From positions 124,001 through 188,000 of the forward strand of contig NZ_JARVSD010000008.1 of the NCBI RefSeq assembly GCF_030209445.1: a stretch of 64,000 bases of DNA, in the 5' to 3' direction. The notes beneath the pieces were generated by a model that worked only from the letters and a program-made list of their open reading frames with translations, did not search any database and was not told the DNA's origin. Origin of the DNA: Promicromonospora sp. MEB111. GTDB lineage: Bacteria; Actinomycetota; Actinomycetes; Actinomycetales; Cellulomonadaceae. Of the stretch, positions 27,171 through 36,597 are shown piece by piece (the first letter of the stretch is position 1; each line of letters starts with the position of its first letter). The translations under genes were made by a program, and so were the position numbers.

Positions 27171-27947
27171 ATGAACCAGATCACAGGACGCGTCGACGGC
27201 ATCGAGGGCGCCGACCTCCGCGGGGCCGTCGTGCGCGACGCCGACATGAGCGGCGCCTCGTTCCGCGAGGTCGCCCTGAACGGTGTGCGGATGCGCGGGG
27301 TGGAGCTGGCCGGTGCCGACATCGACGGCGAGATCTACGACCTGCGCATCAACGGCGTCGAGGTGGAGCCGCTGGTCGAGGCGGAGCTGAACCGGCGGTA
27401 CCCGGAGCGCGCCCTGCTCCAGGACCGCACGCTCGCCGGTCTTCGCACGGCCCTGGACGCGTACGAGCGCATGTGGGAGGCCACGGTCGAGCGGGTCGCG
27501 TCGATGCCCCCGGGCACGGTGGACGTCTCGGTCGACGACGAGTGGTCGTTCGCCCAGACCCTGCGGCACCTCGTGTTCTGCACCGACGGCTGGCTGCGCT
27601 GGGGCGCGCAGGGCCGTCGCGACGACGTGTTCTGGCCGGCCGGCGTGCCCCACTCCGGGTTCGCCGCCGGGGCGCCGGGCCTCGGGATCGACCCGGCCGC
27701 CACGCCGTCGTACGAGGAGGTGCTGGAGGTGCGCCGGAGCCGGCTGCGTGAGGTGCGGGACTATCTCGCGACCGTCACGCCCGACCAGGCCGGCAGCCCG
27801 GCGGAGCCGCCGCCGTGGATGGACCAGTCCGAGGCGTTCCTCGCGGCCCAGTGCGTGTGGGTGGTGCTCACCGAGGAGTGGCACCACCACCGGTACGCGA
27901 CCCGGGACCTGGACCTGATCGACGCGGGCGCCGCTCCGTCCACGTAA
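27171..27947 (+). CDS. DinB-superfamily protein with N-terminal pentapeptide-like repeats
   Basis: A 258-residue protein. Residues 10-50 contain A-D/N-L-type pentapeptide-like repeats (GADLRGAVVRDADMSGASF). The rest is a DinB_2-type four-helix bundle with histidines at the expected metal positions: LRHLVFCTDGW, then EEWHHHRYATRDL at the C-terminus. DinB-like proteins include thiol-dependent transferases, but the activity here is unknown. The stop TAA overlaps the -10 element of ychF, so the two genes are closely packed but separately transcribed. Confidence 0.82.
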   Translation: MNQITGRVDGIEGADLRGAVVRDADMSGASFREVALNGVRMRGVELAGADIDGEIYDLRINGVEVEPLVEAELNRRYPERALLQDRTLAGLRTALDAYERMWEATVERVASMPPGTVDVSVDDEWSFAQTLRHLVFCTDGWLRWGAQGRRDDVFWPAGVPHSGFAAGAPGLGIDPAATPSYEEVLEVRRSRLREVRDYLATVTPDQAGSPAEPPPWMDQSEAFLAAQCVWVVLTEEWHHHRYATRDLDLIDAGAAPST

Positions 27948-27950
27948 ACT
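27945..27950 (+). promoter_or_regulatory. -10 element of leaderless ychF
   Basis: TAAACT contains the stop codon of the preceding gene and ends 8 bases before the ychF GTG. No ribosome-binding site is present. Confidence 0.5.
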
Positions 27951-27958
27951 TGCGCGAC

Positions 27959-29044
<1,086 letters not shown>

Positions 29045-29052
29045 GCATCGCC

Positions 29053-29091
29053 CCGGTATCGGCTTGGTCGCCCGACCAGGCCGGATACCGG
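29053..29091 (+). terminator. hairpin after ychF
   Basis: CCGGTATCGGCTTGGTCG at 29053-29070 pairs with CGACCAGGCCGGATACCGG at 29073-29091 with one wobble and one extra base. It starts 9 bases after the stop codon. Confidence 0.75.
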
Positions 29092-29225
29092 TTGACCTGC
29101 GGTAACGCTTCTGAGCCTGCGGGACAGCGGTGGACGGAAGTGGCCTCCAGGGGCCATCCCCCGTGGTTCCCCTACGGGAATCGGGGCGCTGTCGCAGGTG
29201 GGTGCTAACAGCTGAGAGGGTCCGG

Positions 29226-29591
29226 TCAGGCAGGTTCGGCGGCGGGTGCGAGCGTGGCAGCCAGAACCAGCCAACCCTCATCCGAACGCACCCAGAGGCG
29301 CGTGTAGATCAGCCGCGCAGAAACTGCGGTGCCGCCCTGGATCGCATCCACAGCGGCGACGAGCCTGGTCACCCCGCTCAAGTCGTCCTCCTGGACGTCG
29401 AGCGATTCCTCCTCCAGGCGGGTGATCTGCAGCGAACCCGAGCGGTAGCTCTCCAGGTCGTCCTCCTTGGAGAACACAGACCCGTCCGGGCCGGTCCCGA
29501 CGCAACCAGGATGCAGCAGTGCCTCCAGTGCGGTGACGTCGCCGGCACGCTGGGCGGCTTGGAGCGCGCGCTCTGCAGCAAGAAGACTCAT
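29226..29591 (-). CDS. DUF4440/SnoaL-like (NTF2-fold) protein
   Basis: A 121-residue protein with the DUF4440 layout: an N-terminal helix (LLAAERALQAAQRAGDVTAL), LHPGCVGTGPDGSVFSKED, and a C-terminal strand ending VRSDEGWLVLAATLAP. This cone-shaped NTF2 fold is used as a ligand-binding or small enzymatic domain, and no catalytic residue can be assigned. The ATG at 29591 is the natural start. The gap before the AraC regulator on the same strand is 59 bases, so they could be co-transcribed, with the regulator upstream. Confidence 0.75.
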   Translation of the reverse strand: MSLLAAERALQAAQRAGDVTALEALLHPGCVGTGPDGSVFSKEDDLESYRSGSLQITRLEEESLDVQEDDLSGVTRLVAAVDAIQGGTAVSARLIYTRLWVRSDEGWLVLAATLAPAAEPA

Positions 29592-29650
29592 CGCGCGAGT
29601 CTACGCACCGGGACCGGACGATTGCGGGCATATCTCCCGCAACCGGGTCC

Positions 29651-30595
29651 TCACCGGTGGTGCAGCGCCTGCCACTCCCGAGGCGTGACCTCGTACGCCG
29701 CCCGGAAGCGGGTCGTGAAGTGGGAGGGACTGGTGAAGCCCCAGCGGCGTGCGACCGCCGTGATGGTTCCGCGTGCCGGGGCGGTGCGGGCGAGCTCGTC
29801 CGCCGCGCGGGCGAGGCGTTCCCGGATGATCCACTGTTCGAGCCGGAGGCCTGCTCGGGCACACTCCTTGTAGAGGTGCCTGACCGAGACGTGATGCGCG
29901 ACGGCGATCGACGCGGCGTCCAGATCCGGGTCGCCGAGATGGCGTCGGACGAAGGCCTGGACGCGGAGGAGCAATGTGTCCTCGAGCGCCTCGCGCCCGA
30001 GCCGGTCGTCGTCGGTGATGCTGGCGACGAGGGCGCGCGCGAGCGACAGGGTCGCGGTCCCGAGCGCGGCCGAGGCGGGCCCGTCGAGGAGGTGGGCAAC
30101 CCGTCGGGTCTCGGTCAGATGGTTGACGAACAGGGGTGCCAGCGGACTCTCGCCGATGTGCACCAGGGTCTGGCGCACGAGGTCGTGCGGGATGCCGAGC
30201 GTCGCGAGCGCGACCTTGGCCGTGAGCGTGTGGGTGTCCTCGATGTGGTGGACGTAGGGCGCGGTGAGGTCGGTCGCCCAGAGCTGCGACGGCCCGACGG
30301 GCAGGTCGCGCCCCAGGTGGCTGTGGACGCCGGTCCCACGCAGTCCGTAGGTCAGGATCAGGGACGGCGGCTCGTCGTCGGACGTCGCACGTGCACCCCG
30401 GCGCAACGTGTGCGCCGAGCACGCGGCGTCGAAGACGTCGACGGCGCCGAGCTGCCAGGCGGTCATCGTGAGCCGGACCCGGTGGTCCGGGCCCTCGGGG
30501 GTGAAGGCGGTGGCGCGCGCAGCACTGGCCATGGACTCCACGACCATGTCGAGCCGGTCCCTGGGCGGCACCCCTTGGCTGTCGAGGACTTGCAC
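29651..30595 (-). CDS. AraC-family transcriptional regulator
   Basis: A 314-residue regulator of the AraC_binding_2 group. The N-terminal sensor (about residues 1-195) is followed by two HTH motifs in the last 100 residues: DLDAASIAVAHHVSVRHLYK, and later TAVARRWGFTSPSHFTTRFR with the family ending YEVTPREWQ. GTG 30595 is chosen because GAGGTG lies just upstream and the sensor domain begins soon after; an in-frame ATG at 30694 would add 33 residues without family similarity. It is divergent from the large LuxR-type regulator. Confidence 0.88.
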   Translation of the reverse strand: MQVLDSQGVPPRDRLDMVVESMASAARATAFTPEGPDHRVRLTMTAWQLGAVDVFDAACSAHTLRRGARATSDDEPPSLILTYGLRGTGVHSHLGRDLPVGPSQLWATDLTAPYVHHIEDTHTLTAKVALATLGIPHDLVRQTLVHIGESPLAPLFVNHLTETRRVAHLLDGPASAALGTATLSLARALVASITDDDRLGREALEDTLLLRVQAFVRRHLGDPDLDAASIAVAHHVSVRHLYKECARAGLRLEQWIIRERLARAADELARTAPARGTITAVARRWGFTSPSHFTTRFRAAYEVTPREWQALHHR

Positions 30596-30687
30596 GGGAC
30601 ACCTCACGGATCTGGCTGAAGCGGCGGTGATCTCTCCCCGAACGACAATGGCGCGCGCACCGTCGAAGCGCAAGGTTGAAAGCGTCG

Positions 30688-30712
30688 TGCACACACACGC
30701 AACGGGTGTGCA
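30688..30712. promoter_or_regulatory. inverted repeat between araC and LAL genes
   Basis: TGCACAC at 30688-30694 and GTGTGCA at 30706-30712 form an inverted repeat with an 11-base spacer in the 188-base divergent promoter region. Either adjacent regulator could bind it. Confidence 0.4.
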
Positions 30713-30783
30713 GGCAGGGGGAACACGCGCGCGCCGGTCCGTGCGAGCCTGCTTCCAGCGGGGGCGTGACCTGGAGGCTGAGC

Positions 30784-33522
30784 ATGACCACCACTTCGTC
30801 GGGCCTGCTCGGCCGCGAGGACGAGCAGGACCGTCTCGCAGCGCTCGTCGGCGGCGCGCGCAACGGCCGCTCCGGGACGCTCGTCATCCTCGGCGAGCCG
30901 GGCATGGGCAAGACCTCGCTGCTCGGCGAGGTGGCGACGCGGGCAGAACACGCCCGGGTGCTGCGGATCGACGGCTACGAGTCGGAAGCCACCATTCCCT
31001 ACGCCGGCCTGCACCGGCTCACGCTGTCGCTGCGCGAGTTCATGGCAGAGCTGCCCCCACACCATCGGGACGCGCTGGACGTCGCGGTGGGACGGACCGC
31101 GGGCGCGCCGCCCGACCGGTTCCTCGTCGGCCTCGGGGCACTGGAGCTGCTCGGCGCGGCCGCGACGGACCGGCCGACGCTCTGCGTGGTCGACGACGCG
31201 CACCTCGTGGACGCCGAGAGCCTCGACGTGCTGGCGTTCGTCGCCCGGCGGCTCATGGTTGAACGGCTCACCCTGCTGTGCGCCGGCAGGGACGAGGGCG
31301 ACCTCGTCACCCGCATGCGAGGCATCGACCTCTTCACCCTGAGCGGCCTCGCCACGGACTCGGCGGTGAACCTGTTCACCCGCGCCGTACGCGGGACGAT
31401 CGACCCCGTGGTCGCGACCCAGGTCGCGCACGCGACCGGAGGCAATCCTCTCGCGCTGATCGAGCTCGCTCGTAGCCTCTCCCCGGCGCAGCTGACCGAC
31501 CTCGGCCTCAGTGCCACGCCCGTTCCCGTGGGCCAGCGCCTGGAGCGTCACTACATCGGACGGGTCGACGAGCTCGACGACCACGCTCGCACGTGGCTGC
31601 TCCTCGCGGCGGCGGACTCCACCCGGAAGACCGGTCTGGTCATGGCGGCCGCGGACACGTGGGGTCTGGACCCGGGCGCACCCGACCGCGCCGAAGCGGC
31701 CGGTCTGGTCGAGATAGGGGACGTGGTCCGGTTCCGCCACCCCCTGATCGGCTCGGCCGTCTACCGTTCGGTCGACGGCGCCGCCCGGCGCAGGGCACAC
31801 CGGTCGCTCGCCCGGGCGGCGGCCGCGCTGCAGATCACCGAGCTGGAGGCGTGGCACGCGTCGCGGGCGACCGTCGGCATCGACGACGCCGTCGCCGCGC
31901 AGCTCGAACGAGTCGCCGACATGGCCGCTCGCCGCGGTGGCATGGCCTCGCGAGCACGGATGCTCGGCCGCGCCGCCGAGCTCACGAGCCCGGGCCCGCT
32001 CCGTGACGCGCGCCAGGTCAGCGCGGCGGAGGCCGCGCTCGCCGTCGGCGCCGGAAACGCCGCGGCGACCGCACTCGACGCCGTCGACGTCGCCGAAGCG
32101 GAACCGGTGACGCAGGGCCGCGTGACCATGGCGCGGGCCACCCTGGCCGCCTTCACCGGCAGCGGTCCTGACTACGTGCGGGCGAGTGCGGACCTCGTGC
32201 GGGCCGCCGACCTGTTCCACGGCCGCGACGCGGTGCTGGAGCAGCGCGCCCTGGTCAGCGCGGCCGAGCTGTGCATGAACGCCGACCGGCTCATGGAGGG
32301 CATCACGACGACCGATCTCGGGCACCGGCTCCACCGGGGCACCGCCGTCGCCGACGGCCCGGCGGCCGTCGTCCTGGCGGGACTGGGAGCGCTGATCCGG
32401 CTCCCGTACGCCGAGGCCGTCCCGCACGCGCGGACGGCGCTCGACACGATCCGGGCACTTCCCGACGCCGAGCTGATGCACTCCGGCATCTCTGTCGCCG
32501 CCCTCAGCACGTTCCTCTGGGACACCTCCGGCCGCGAGCTTCTCCTGCGTGCGATGCGGGCGGCCCGGGACGCGGGCGCGCTGCAGGTCGTCGACCTGCT
32601 GCTCAAGGTCATGTCGCTGAACGAGCTGAGCTGCGGCACCGTCCGGCTGGCGACCCGCTATGCGGAGCTGCTCCGCGAGGTGCGTCTGGCCATGGGCTAC
32701 GACACGGCGCCCGTGCTCAATCCCGTCGTCCTGGCATGGACCGGGTCGCCCCGCGGCGAGGTGCTCGCGCTGGCCGCCGCCGCACAGGCCGCCGGCCGGG
32801 GTGGCGTCAGCGCGCTGACCGAGGCGGCCGTCGCCGTGCGCGACCTCGCCGGCGGGAGCTACCACGACGCCTACGACCGGCTCCGGCCCCTGGTCACGTC
32901 ATCGTTCCTGCAGGTGACGCCGACGCAGTGGGCCGACTACGTCGAGGCCGCCGCCAGGTCCGGACATCCGGACGAGGCGTCGTCGTACGCGGCCGCGCTC
33001 CGCGAACGTGCGGTCGTGAACGGTTCACCGTGGTGCCGCGGCGTCGCCGACCGTGCGACGGGCCTGGCGGCCTCCGGTCCGGAGGCGGAGAAGTACTTCC
33101 GCTCGGCTCTCGACGCGCTCGAACCGACCGCCGTCCTCACCGACCGTGCCCGCGCCCACCTCGTCTACGGCGAGTGGCTGCGCCGCTCGCGCCGTCGTGC
33201 GGACGCCGTGGTGCAGCTGCGGGAGGCCATCCGGCTCTTCGAGGAGGCCGGTGCCCAGATCTTCGTCCCGCGTGCCACGGCCGAGCTCGAGGCTGCCGGA
33301 TCGCGCGCGGAGACGACGCCGGCCTCGCCGCGTCAGCCGCTCACGACGCAGGAGCTGACGATCGCGGAGAAGGCGGCCGCCGGGCGCACCAACGCCGAGA
33401 TCGCGTCGAACATGTTCATCAGCGCCAACACGGTGGACTACCACCTCCGCAAGGTGTTCCAGAAGCTCGGCATCTCCTCGCGCCGACAGCTCGCCGACCG
33501 TCTCGGCGCAACCCGCTCCTGA
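30784..33522 (+). CDS. LuxR-type regulator with AAA ATPase domain (LAL family)
   Basis: A 912-residue large ATP-binding LuxR regulator. Walker A is GEPGMGKTSLL (about residue 35) and the Walker B region is TLCVVDDAHLVDAESLD. A long alpha-helical, TPR-like middle (about 280-830) follows. The C-terminal LuxR HTH (about 845-905) has LTTQELTIAEKAAAGRTNAE and FISANTVDYHLRKVFQKLGI. GGAGG precedes ATG 30784. LAL proteins switch on catabolic or secondary-metabolic genes upon ligand and ATP binding. The downstream hydrolase and metallo-hydrolase genes, same strand, are candidate targets. Confidence 0.92.
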   Translation: MTTTSSGLLGREDEQDRLAALVGGARNGRSGTLVILGEPGMGKTSLLGEVATRAEHARVLRIDGYESEATIPYAGLHRLTLSLREFMAELPPHHRDALDVAVGRTAGAPPDRFLVGLGALELLGAAATDRPTLCVVDDAHLVDAESLDVLAFVARRLMVERLTLLCAGRDEGDLVTRMRGIDLFTLSGLATDSAVNLFTRAVRGTIDPVVATQVAHATGGNPLALIELARSLSPAQLTDLGLSATPVPVGQRLERHYIGRVDELDDHARTWLLLAAADSTRKTGLVMAAADTWGLDPGAPDRAEAAGLVEIGDVVRFRHPLIGSAVYRSVDGAARRRAHRSLARAAAALQITELEAWHASRATVGIDDAVAAQLERVADMAARRGGMASRARMLGRAAELTSPGPLRDARQVSAAEAALAVGAGNAAATALDAVDVAEAEPVTQGRVTMARATLAAFTGSGPDYVRASADLVRAADLFHGRDAVLEQRALVSAAELCMNADRLMEGITTTDLGHRLHRGTAVADGPAAVVLAGLGALIRLPYAEAVPHARTALDTIRALPDAELMHSGISVAALSTFLWDTSGRELLLRAMRAARDAGALQVVDLLLKVMSLNELSCGTVRLATRYAELLREVRLAMGYDTAPVLNPVVLAWTGSPRGEVLALAAAAQAAGRGGVSALTEAAVAVRDLAGGSYHDAYDRLRPLVTSSFLQVTPTQWADYVEAAARSGHPDEASSYAAALRERAVVNGSPWCRGVADRATGLAASGPEAEKYFRSALDALEPTAVLTDRARAHLVYGEWLRRSRRRADAVVQLREAIRLFEEAGAQIFVPRATAELEAAGSRAETTPASPRQPLTTQELTIAEKAAAGRTNAEIASNMFISANTVDYHLRKVFQKLGISSRRQLADRLGATRS

Positions 33523-33607
33523 ACGGCTACGTGGTTCACGTGGTCCGTCACGCCGGAGCACGGGACAAGGTTGGTCATCAACGCCTGAGCACCCGAGAGG
33601 AACCACC

Positions 33608-34429
33608 ATGAGCACCCCGGACACCATCGTCCTGATCCACGGCTTCTGGGTCACCCCCCGATCGTGGGAGCACTGGAAGACCCGGTACGAGGCCAAGGGC
33701 TACACGGTCCACACCCCGTCCTACCCGGGTTTCGAGGGCGAGGTCGAAGCCCTGCGGGCCGACCCGACGCCGATCGCCGACCTCACCATCGAGTCGATCG
33801 TCGGCCACCTCGAAGCATTCCTCGACACCTTGGACACCAAGCCGATCCTCATGGGCCACTCGGCCGGCGGATCGTTCATGCAGGTCCTCCTGGACCACGG
33901 GTACGGATGCGCCGGCGTCGCGCTGAACTCGGCACCCACCGAGGGGATCCGGACCACGCCCTGGACCCAGCTCCACTCGGTCTTTCCCGCACTCAAGAAC
34001 CCGCTGAACCACCACCGCGCCGTCGGTCTCACCCCGCAGCAGTGGAAGTACGCGTTCACCAACACCTACACGGACGAGGAGTCGCTCGCGTTCTACGACC
34101 GGTACCACATCCCGGCGTCGGGCCGCGTCCTGTTCGACTCCGTGCTGGCGAACTATCAGCCCGGTCACCAGGGAGCCTGGGTCGACTTCGCCAACCCCGA
34201 CCGGCCACCGCTGCTGTTCCTGTCCGGGTCGGAGGACCACATCATGCCCGAGGCCGTCCAGGCGTCCAACGCCAAGCACTACAAGGGCGCGGGAACGATC
34301 ACCGAGCACGAGACGTACGACGGGCGTCCGCACCTCATGGTCGCCGGCCCGGGCTGGGAGGAGATCGCCGACCGCGCGCTCGACTGGGCGCTGGCCCGCG
34401 CATCCTGGACCGCGACGACGGGTCACTGA
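33608..34429 (+). CDS. alpha/beta hydrolase
   Basis: A 273-residue alpha/beta-hydrolase. The oxyanion region is LIHGFW near residue 9, the nucleophile elbow is GHSAGGSF with the catalytic Ser, and the acid and histidine are likely in SGSEDHIMP and GRPHLMVAGPGW. No signal peptide is present, so it acts in the cytosol on an ester, amide or lactone that cannot be specified. GAGAGGAACC precedes the ATG. It is 85 bases after the LAL regulator and 2 bases before the metallo-hydrolase gene, so the latter two are co-translated. Confidence 0.88.
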   Translation: MSTPDTIVLIHGFWVTPRSWEHWKTRYEAKGYTVHTPSYPGFEGEVEALRADPTPIADLTIESIVGHLEAFLDTLDTKPILMGHSAGGSFMQVLLDHGYGCAGVALNSAPTEGIRTTPWTQLHSVFPALKNPLNHHRAVGLTPQQWKYAFTNTYTDEESLAFYDRYHIPASGRVLFDSVLANYQPGHQGAWVDFANPDRPPLLFLSGSEDHIMPEAVQASNAKHYKGAGTITEHETYDGRPHLMVAGPGWEEIADRALDWALARASWTATTGH

Positions 34430-34431
34430 GC

Positions 34432-35220
34432 ATGTCGGCCCTCACCCTCACCCACATCGGTGGGCCGACCACCCTCCTGGAGGTGGAGGGCTGGCGGATC
34501 CTCACCGACCCGACCTTCGACGCCCCCGGCCGGACCTACCGGTTCGGCTGGGGGACGTCGTCCCGCAAGACGACGGGACCGGCGATCCCCGCGGCGGAGA
34601 TCGGGCCGGTCGACGCCGTGCTGCTCACCCACGACCAGCACGCCGACAACCTCGACGTCACCGGGCGCGGCCTCCTGCCCACCGTCGGCAGCGTGATCAC
34701 CACGGCCTCGGGCGCGACCCGGCTGGGAGGCCACGCCCGTGGACTCCAGCCGTGGGACACGACCCTCCTGGTCGCGCCCGGCAGGCCGGCGATCACGGTC
34801 ACGGCGACACCGGCGAGGCACGGCCCGGCCGGCAGCCGGCCGATCGTGGGCGACGTCGTCGGCTTCGACCTGGCCTGGGAGGGACAGGAGCACGGGTCGT
34901 TGTGGATCACGGGTGACACGGTCCTGTACGACGGCGTCCGGAGCGTCACCCGGCGGCTCGCGGTCGGCACCGCCGTCCTGCACCTCGGACGGGTCGGGTT
35001 CCCGATCACGGGCCCGCTCGCCTACACGATGGGTGCCGGGGACGCCGTCGAGCTCGTCCGGCTGCTCCGGCCCGCCTCGGTCGTGCCCGTGCACTACGAG
35101 GGGTGGTCCCACTTCCGGCAGGGCCGCGACGACCTCGTGACGGCGCTCGGGGACGCGCCGGACGTCGCCGGGAAGGTCCGGTGGGCGACGCTCGGCGAGC
35201 CGCTCGGCCTCACCGTCTAG
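34432..35220 (+). CDS. MBL-fold metallo-hydrolase (UlaG-like)
   Basis: A 262-residue metallo-beta-lactamase-fold enzyme. The metal motif is LTHDQHADNLD (an HxxHxD variant seen in UlaG-like members), with WITGDTVLYDG supplying the bridging Asp and VVPVHYEGWSHF the later histidines. UlaG is an L-ascorbate-6-phosphate lactonase; the substrate here is unknown. It starts 2 bases after the hydrolase stop, implying a joint function. It is convergent with the GH10 gene, with 36 bases between stops. Confidence 0.87.
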   Translation: MSALTLTHIGGPTTLLEVEGWRILTDPTFDAPGRTYRFGWGTSSRKTTGPAIPAAEIGPVDAVLLTHDQHADNLDVTGRGLLPTVGSVITTASGATRLGGHARGLQPWDTTLLVAPGRPAITVTATPARHGPAGSRPIVGDVVGFDLAWEGQEHGSLWITGDTVLYDGVRSVTRRLAVGTAVLHLGRVGFPITGPLAYTMGAGDAVELVRLLRPASVVPVHYEGWSHFRQGRDDLVTALGDAPDVAGKVRWATLGEPLGLTV

Positions 35221-35234
35221 CGACGACGCCGTTC

Positions 35235-35293
35235 GCCGGCCGGTGACCCGGCTCCGTCACAGGACGATCGACCTCTCCTGGTCACCGGCCGGC
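35235..35293. repeat. long-loop perfect inverted repeat at the MBL/GH10 convergence
   Basis: GCCGGCCGGTGAC at 35235-35247 is perfectly complementary to 35281-35293 (13 bp) with a 33-base loop. The right arm is inside the last codons of the GH10 gene. It may serve as a weak bidirectional terminator. Confidence 0.5.
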
Positions 35294-36546
35294 AGCGTGA
35301 GGTCCGCCGTGCCGCCACGCGCGCCGAGCCGGAAGTCCCCCGCGAAGGCGTCGATCTCGAGCCGGCCGTGCTCGTCGGTGCGCGTCGTCGTCGGCGGGAG
35401 CCACCACGCGCCCTTGATCAGTCCCCTCAAGGCCTCGTACGCGGGCTTGGGCGTGTGGTCGGCGCGTACGAGTCCGCACGGCGCGCCCAGCCAGGCGCCC
35501 TCGTCGGTGAGCCCCCAGTAGTTGACGGCCTGGACGGCGGGGTGCGCGACGAGCTGGGTGTAGTGGCGGACGATCTCCTCGGCCTGCCGGGCCTCGCCCT
35601 CGGGGGTCGACGGCCAGCGGTCGACGACGTAGTCGTTGAGATCGGTGATCTCGGCCGGCATGAGGTCTCCGGACAGCAGCGTGTTCTCGGTGAGGTGCAG
35701 CGGCAGCCCGAAGCGGCTGAACCGGTCGAGCACGTCGGCGAAGTACTCCTCGCCGCGGTACCCCTGGTGCATGTGCGACTGCAGCCCGAGCGCGTCGATC
35801 CGGATCCCGGCCGCCAGCACCTCCTCGACGAGCCGCTCGTAGTCGGCCGAGAGGTTGAAGTCGTTGAGCACGAGCGAGACCGGCCGCCCCGCGTCCCGGC
35901 CGGCCTCCTGGGCGGCGTCGACCGCGAGCCGCACCATGCCGACCCGGCCGAGCCGCTGTGCCAGGCGTGTGACCGCGTTGTCCTCGCGGTCGAACACCGG
36001 CATGATCACCGCCTCGTTGATGGCGTCCCACGTGGGTACGACGTCGCCGAGCGTCGACACCTCGCGGGTGATCCGGAGCCGGATCTCGTGCTCGACCTCC
36101 TCGTCGGAGAGGCCGAGGAGCCAGGTGGGCGCCAGCGTGTGCCACAGCAGGGGGTGGCCCTTGACGGCGACGCCACGCTCGGCGAACCACACCGCGGTGC
36201 GGCGCAGCCGGTCGGTCTCGGGTACACCGCGCAGCGGCTCGAACCCGCGCCAGTAGAACGGCAGCGTCACCTGGTTGAACAGGTCGAACCAGAGCGGCTC
36301 GACCGTGCGCGCGGCCTCGACCGACGCCCCGCCGAACGGGGAGGACGGCGGCGTCGTGCCGAGGTCGTTGGCCAGACCGACGAAGTCGAAGCCGATGTTG
36401 CCGAACAGGAAGGCGTGCCCCGTCTGCTCGACACGAACCTCCTGCCCCGCCAGGGGCCGGCCCGCACCGTCGGTGACCGTGACGGTGGCCCGGGTGTGCC
36501 GGTGGGAGAACTGCGGATCGGGGGAGAGGGCGACGCGATGACTCAT
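35257..36546 (-). CDS. GH10-family endo-1,4-beta-xylanase-like, cytosolic
   Basis: A 429-residue glycoside hydrolase family 10 protein. A short N-terminal beta region (RATVTVTDGAGRPLAGQEV, then HAFLFGNIGFDF) leads into the TIM barrel: FYWRGFEPLRG, HPLLWHTLAP, the acid/base Glu in WDAINEAV, and the nucleophile Glu in LPLHLTEN. A small beta-rich tail follows. There is no signal peptide, so it would act on imported oligosaccharides rather than polymer. The LacI gene lies 51 bases upstream on the same strand and an ABC importer is divergent from it. A GAAAGTTTC box abuts the start codon. Exact substrate unproven. Confidence 0.87.
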   Translation of the reverse strand: MSHRVALSPDPQFSHRHTRATVTVTDGAGRPLAGQEVRVEQTGHAFLFGNIGFDFVGLANDLGTTPPSSPFGGASVEAARTVEPLWFDLFNQVTLPFYWRGFEPLRGVPETDRLRRTAVWFAERGVAVKGHPLLWHTLAPTWLLGLSDEEVEHEIRLRITREVSTLGDVVPTWDAINEAVIMPVFDREDNAVTRLAQRLGRVGMVRLAVDAAQEAGRDAGRPVSLVLNDFNLSADYERLVEEVLAAGIRIDALGLQSHMHQGYRGEEYFADVLDRFSRFGLPLHLTENTLLSGDLMPAEITDLNDYVVDRWPSTPEGEARQAEEIVRHYTQLVAHPAVQAVNYWGLTDEGAWLGAPCGLVRADHTPKPAYEALRGLIKGAWWLPPTTTRTDEHGRLEIDAFAGDFRLGARGGTADLTLPAGDQERSIVL

Positions 36547-36557
36547 GGAAAGTTTCC
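36547..36557. promoter_or_regulatory. LacI-type box at the GH10 start
   Basis: GGAAAGTTTCC is an 11-base palindrome with core GAAAGTTTC directly before the GH10 ATG, overlapping its probable ribosome-binding site AAGGAAA. The same core with the other central base occurs at 37748-37756 before the ABC operon. Confidence 0.5.
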
Positions 36558-36597
36558 TTGACGGGAGTTCAGGGCTGCGGGCGGGTTTCGCGCGGCG

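Noticed and set aside
29185-29225. TPP-riboswitch-like sequence GGTGCTAACAGCTGAGAGGG
   Set aside because: Only the first THI-box half is present. The second conserved half is missing and the next gene lies on the opposite strand.
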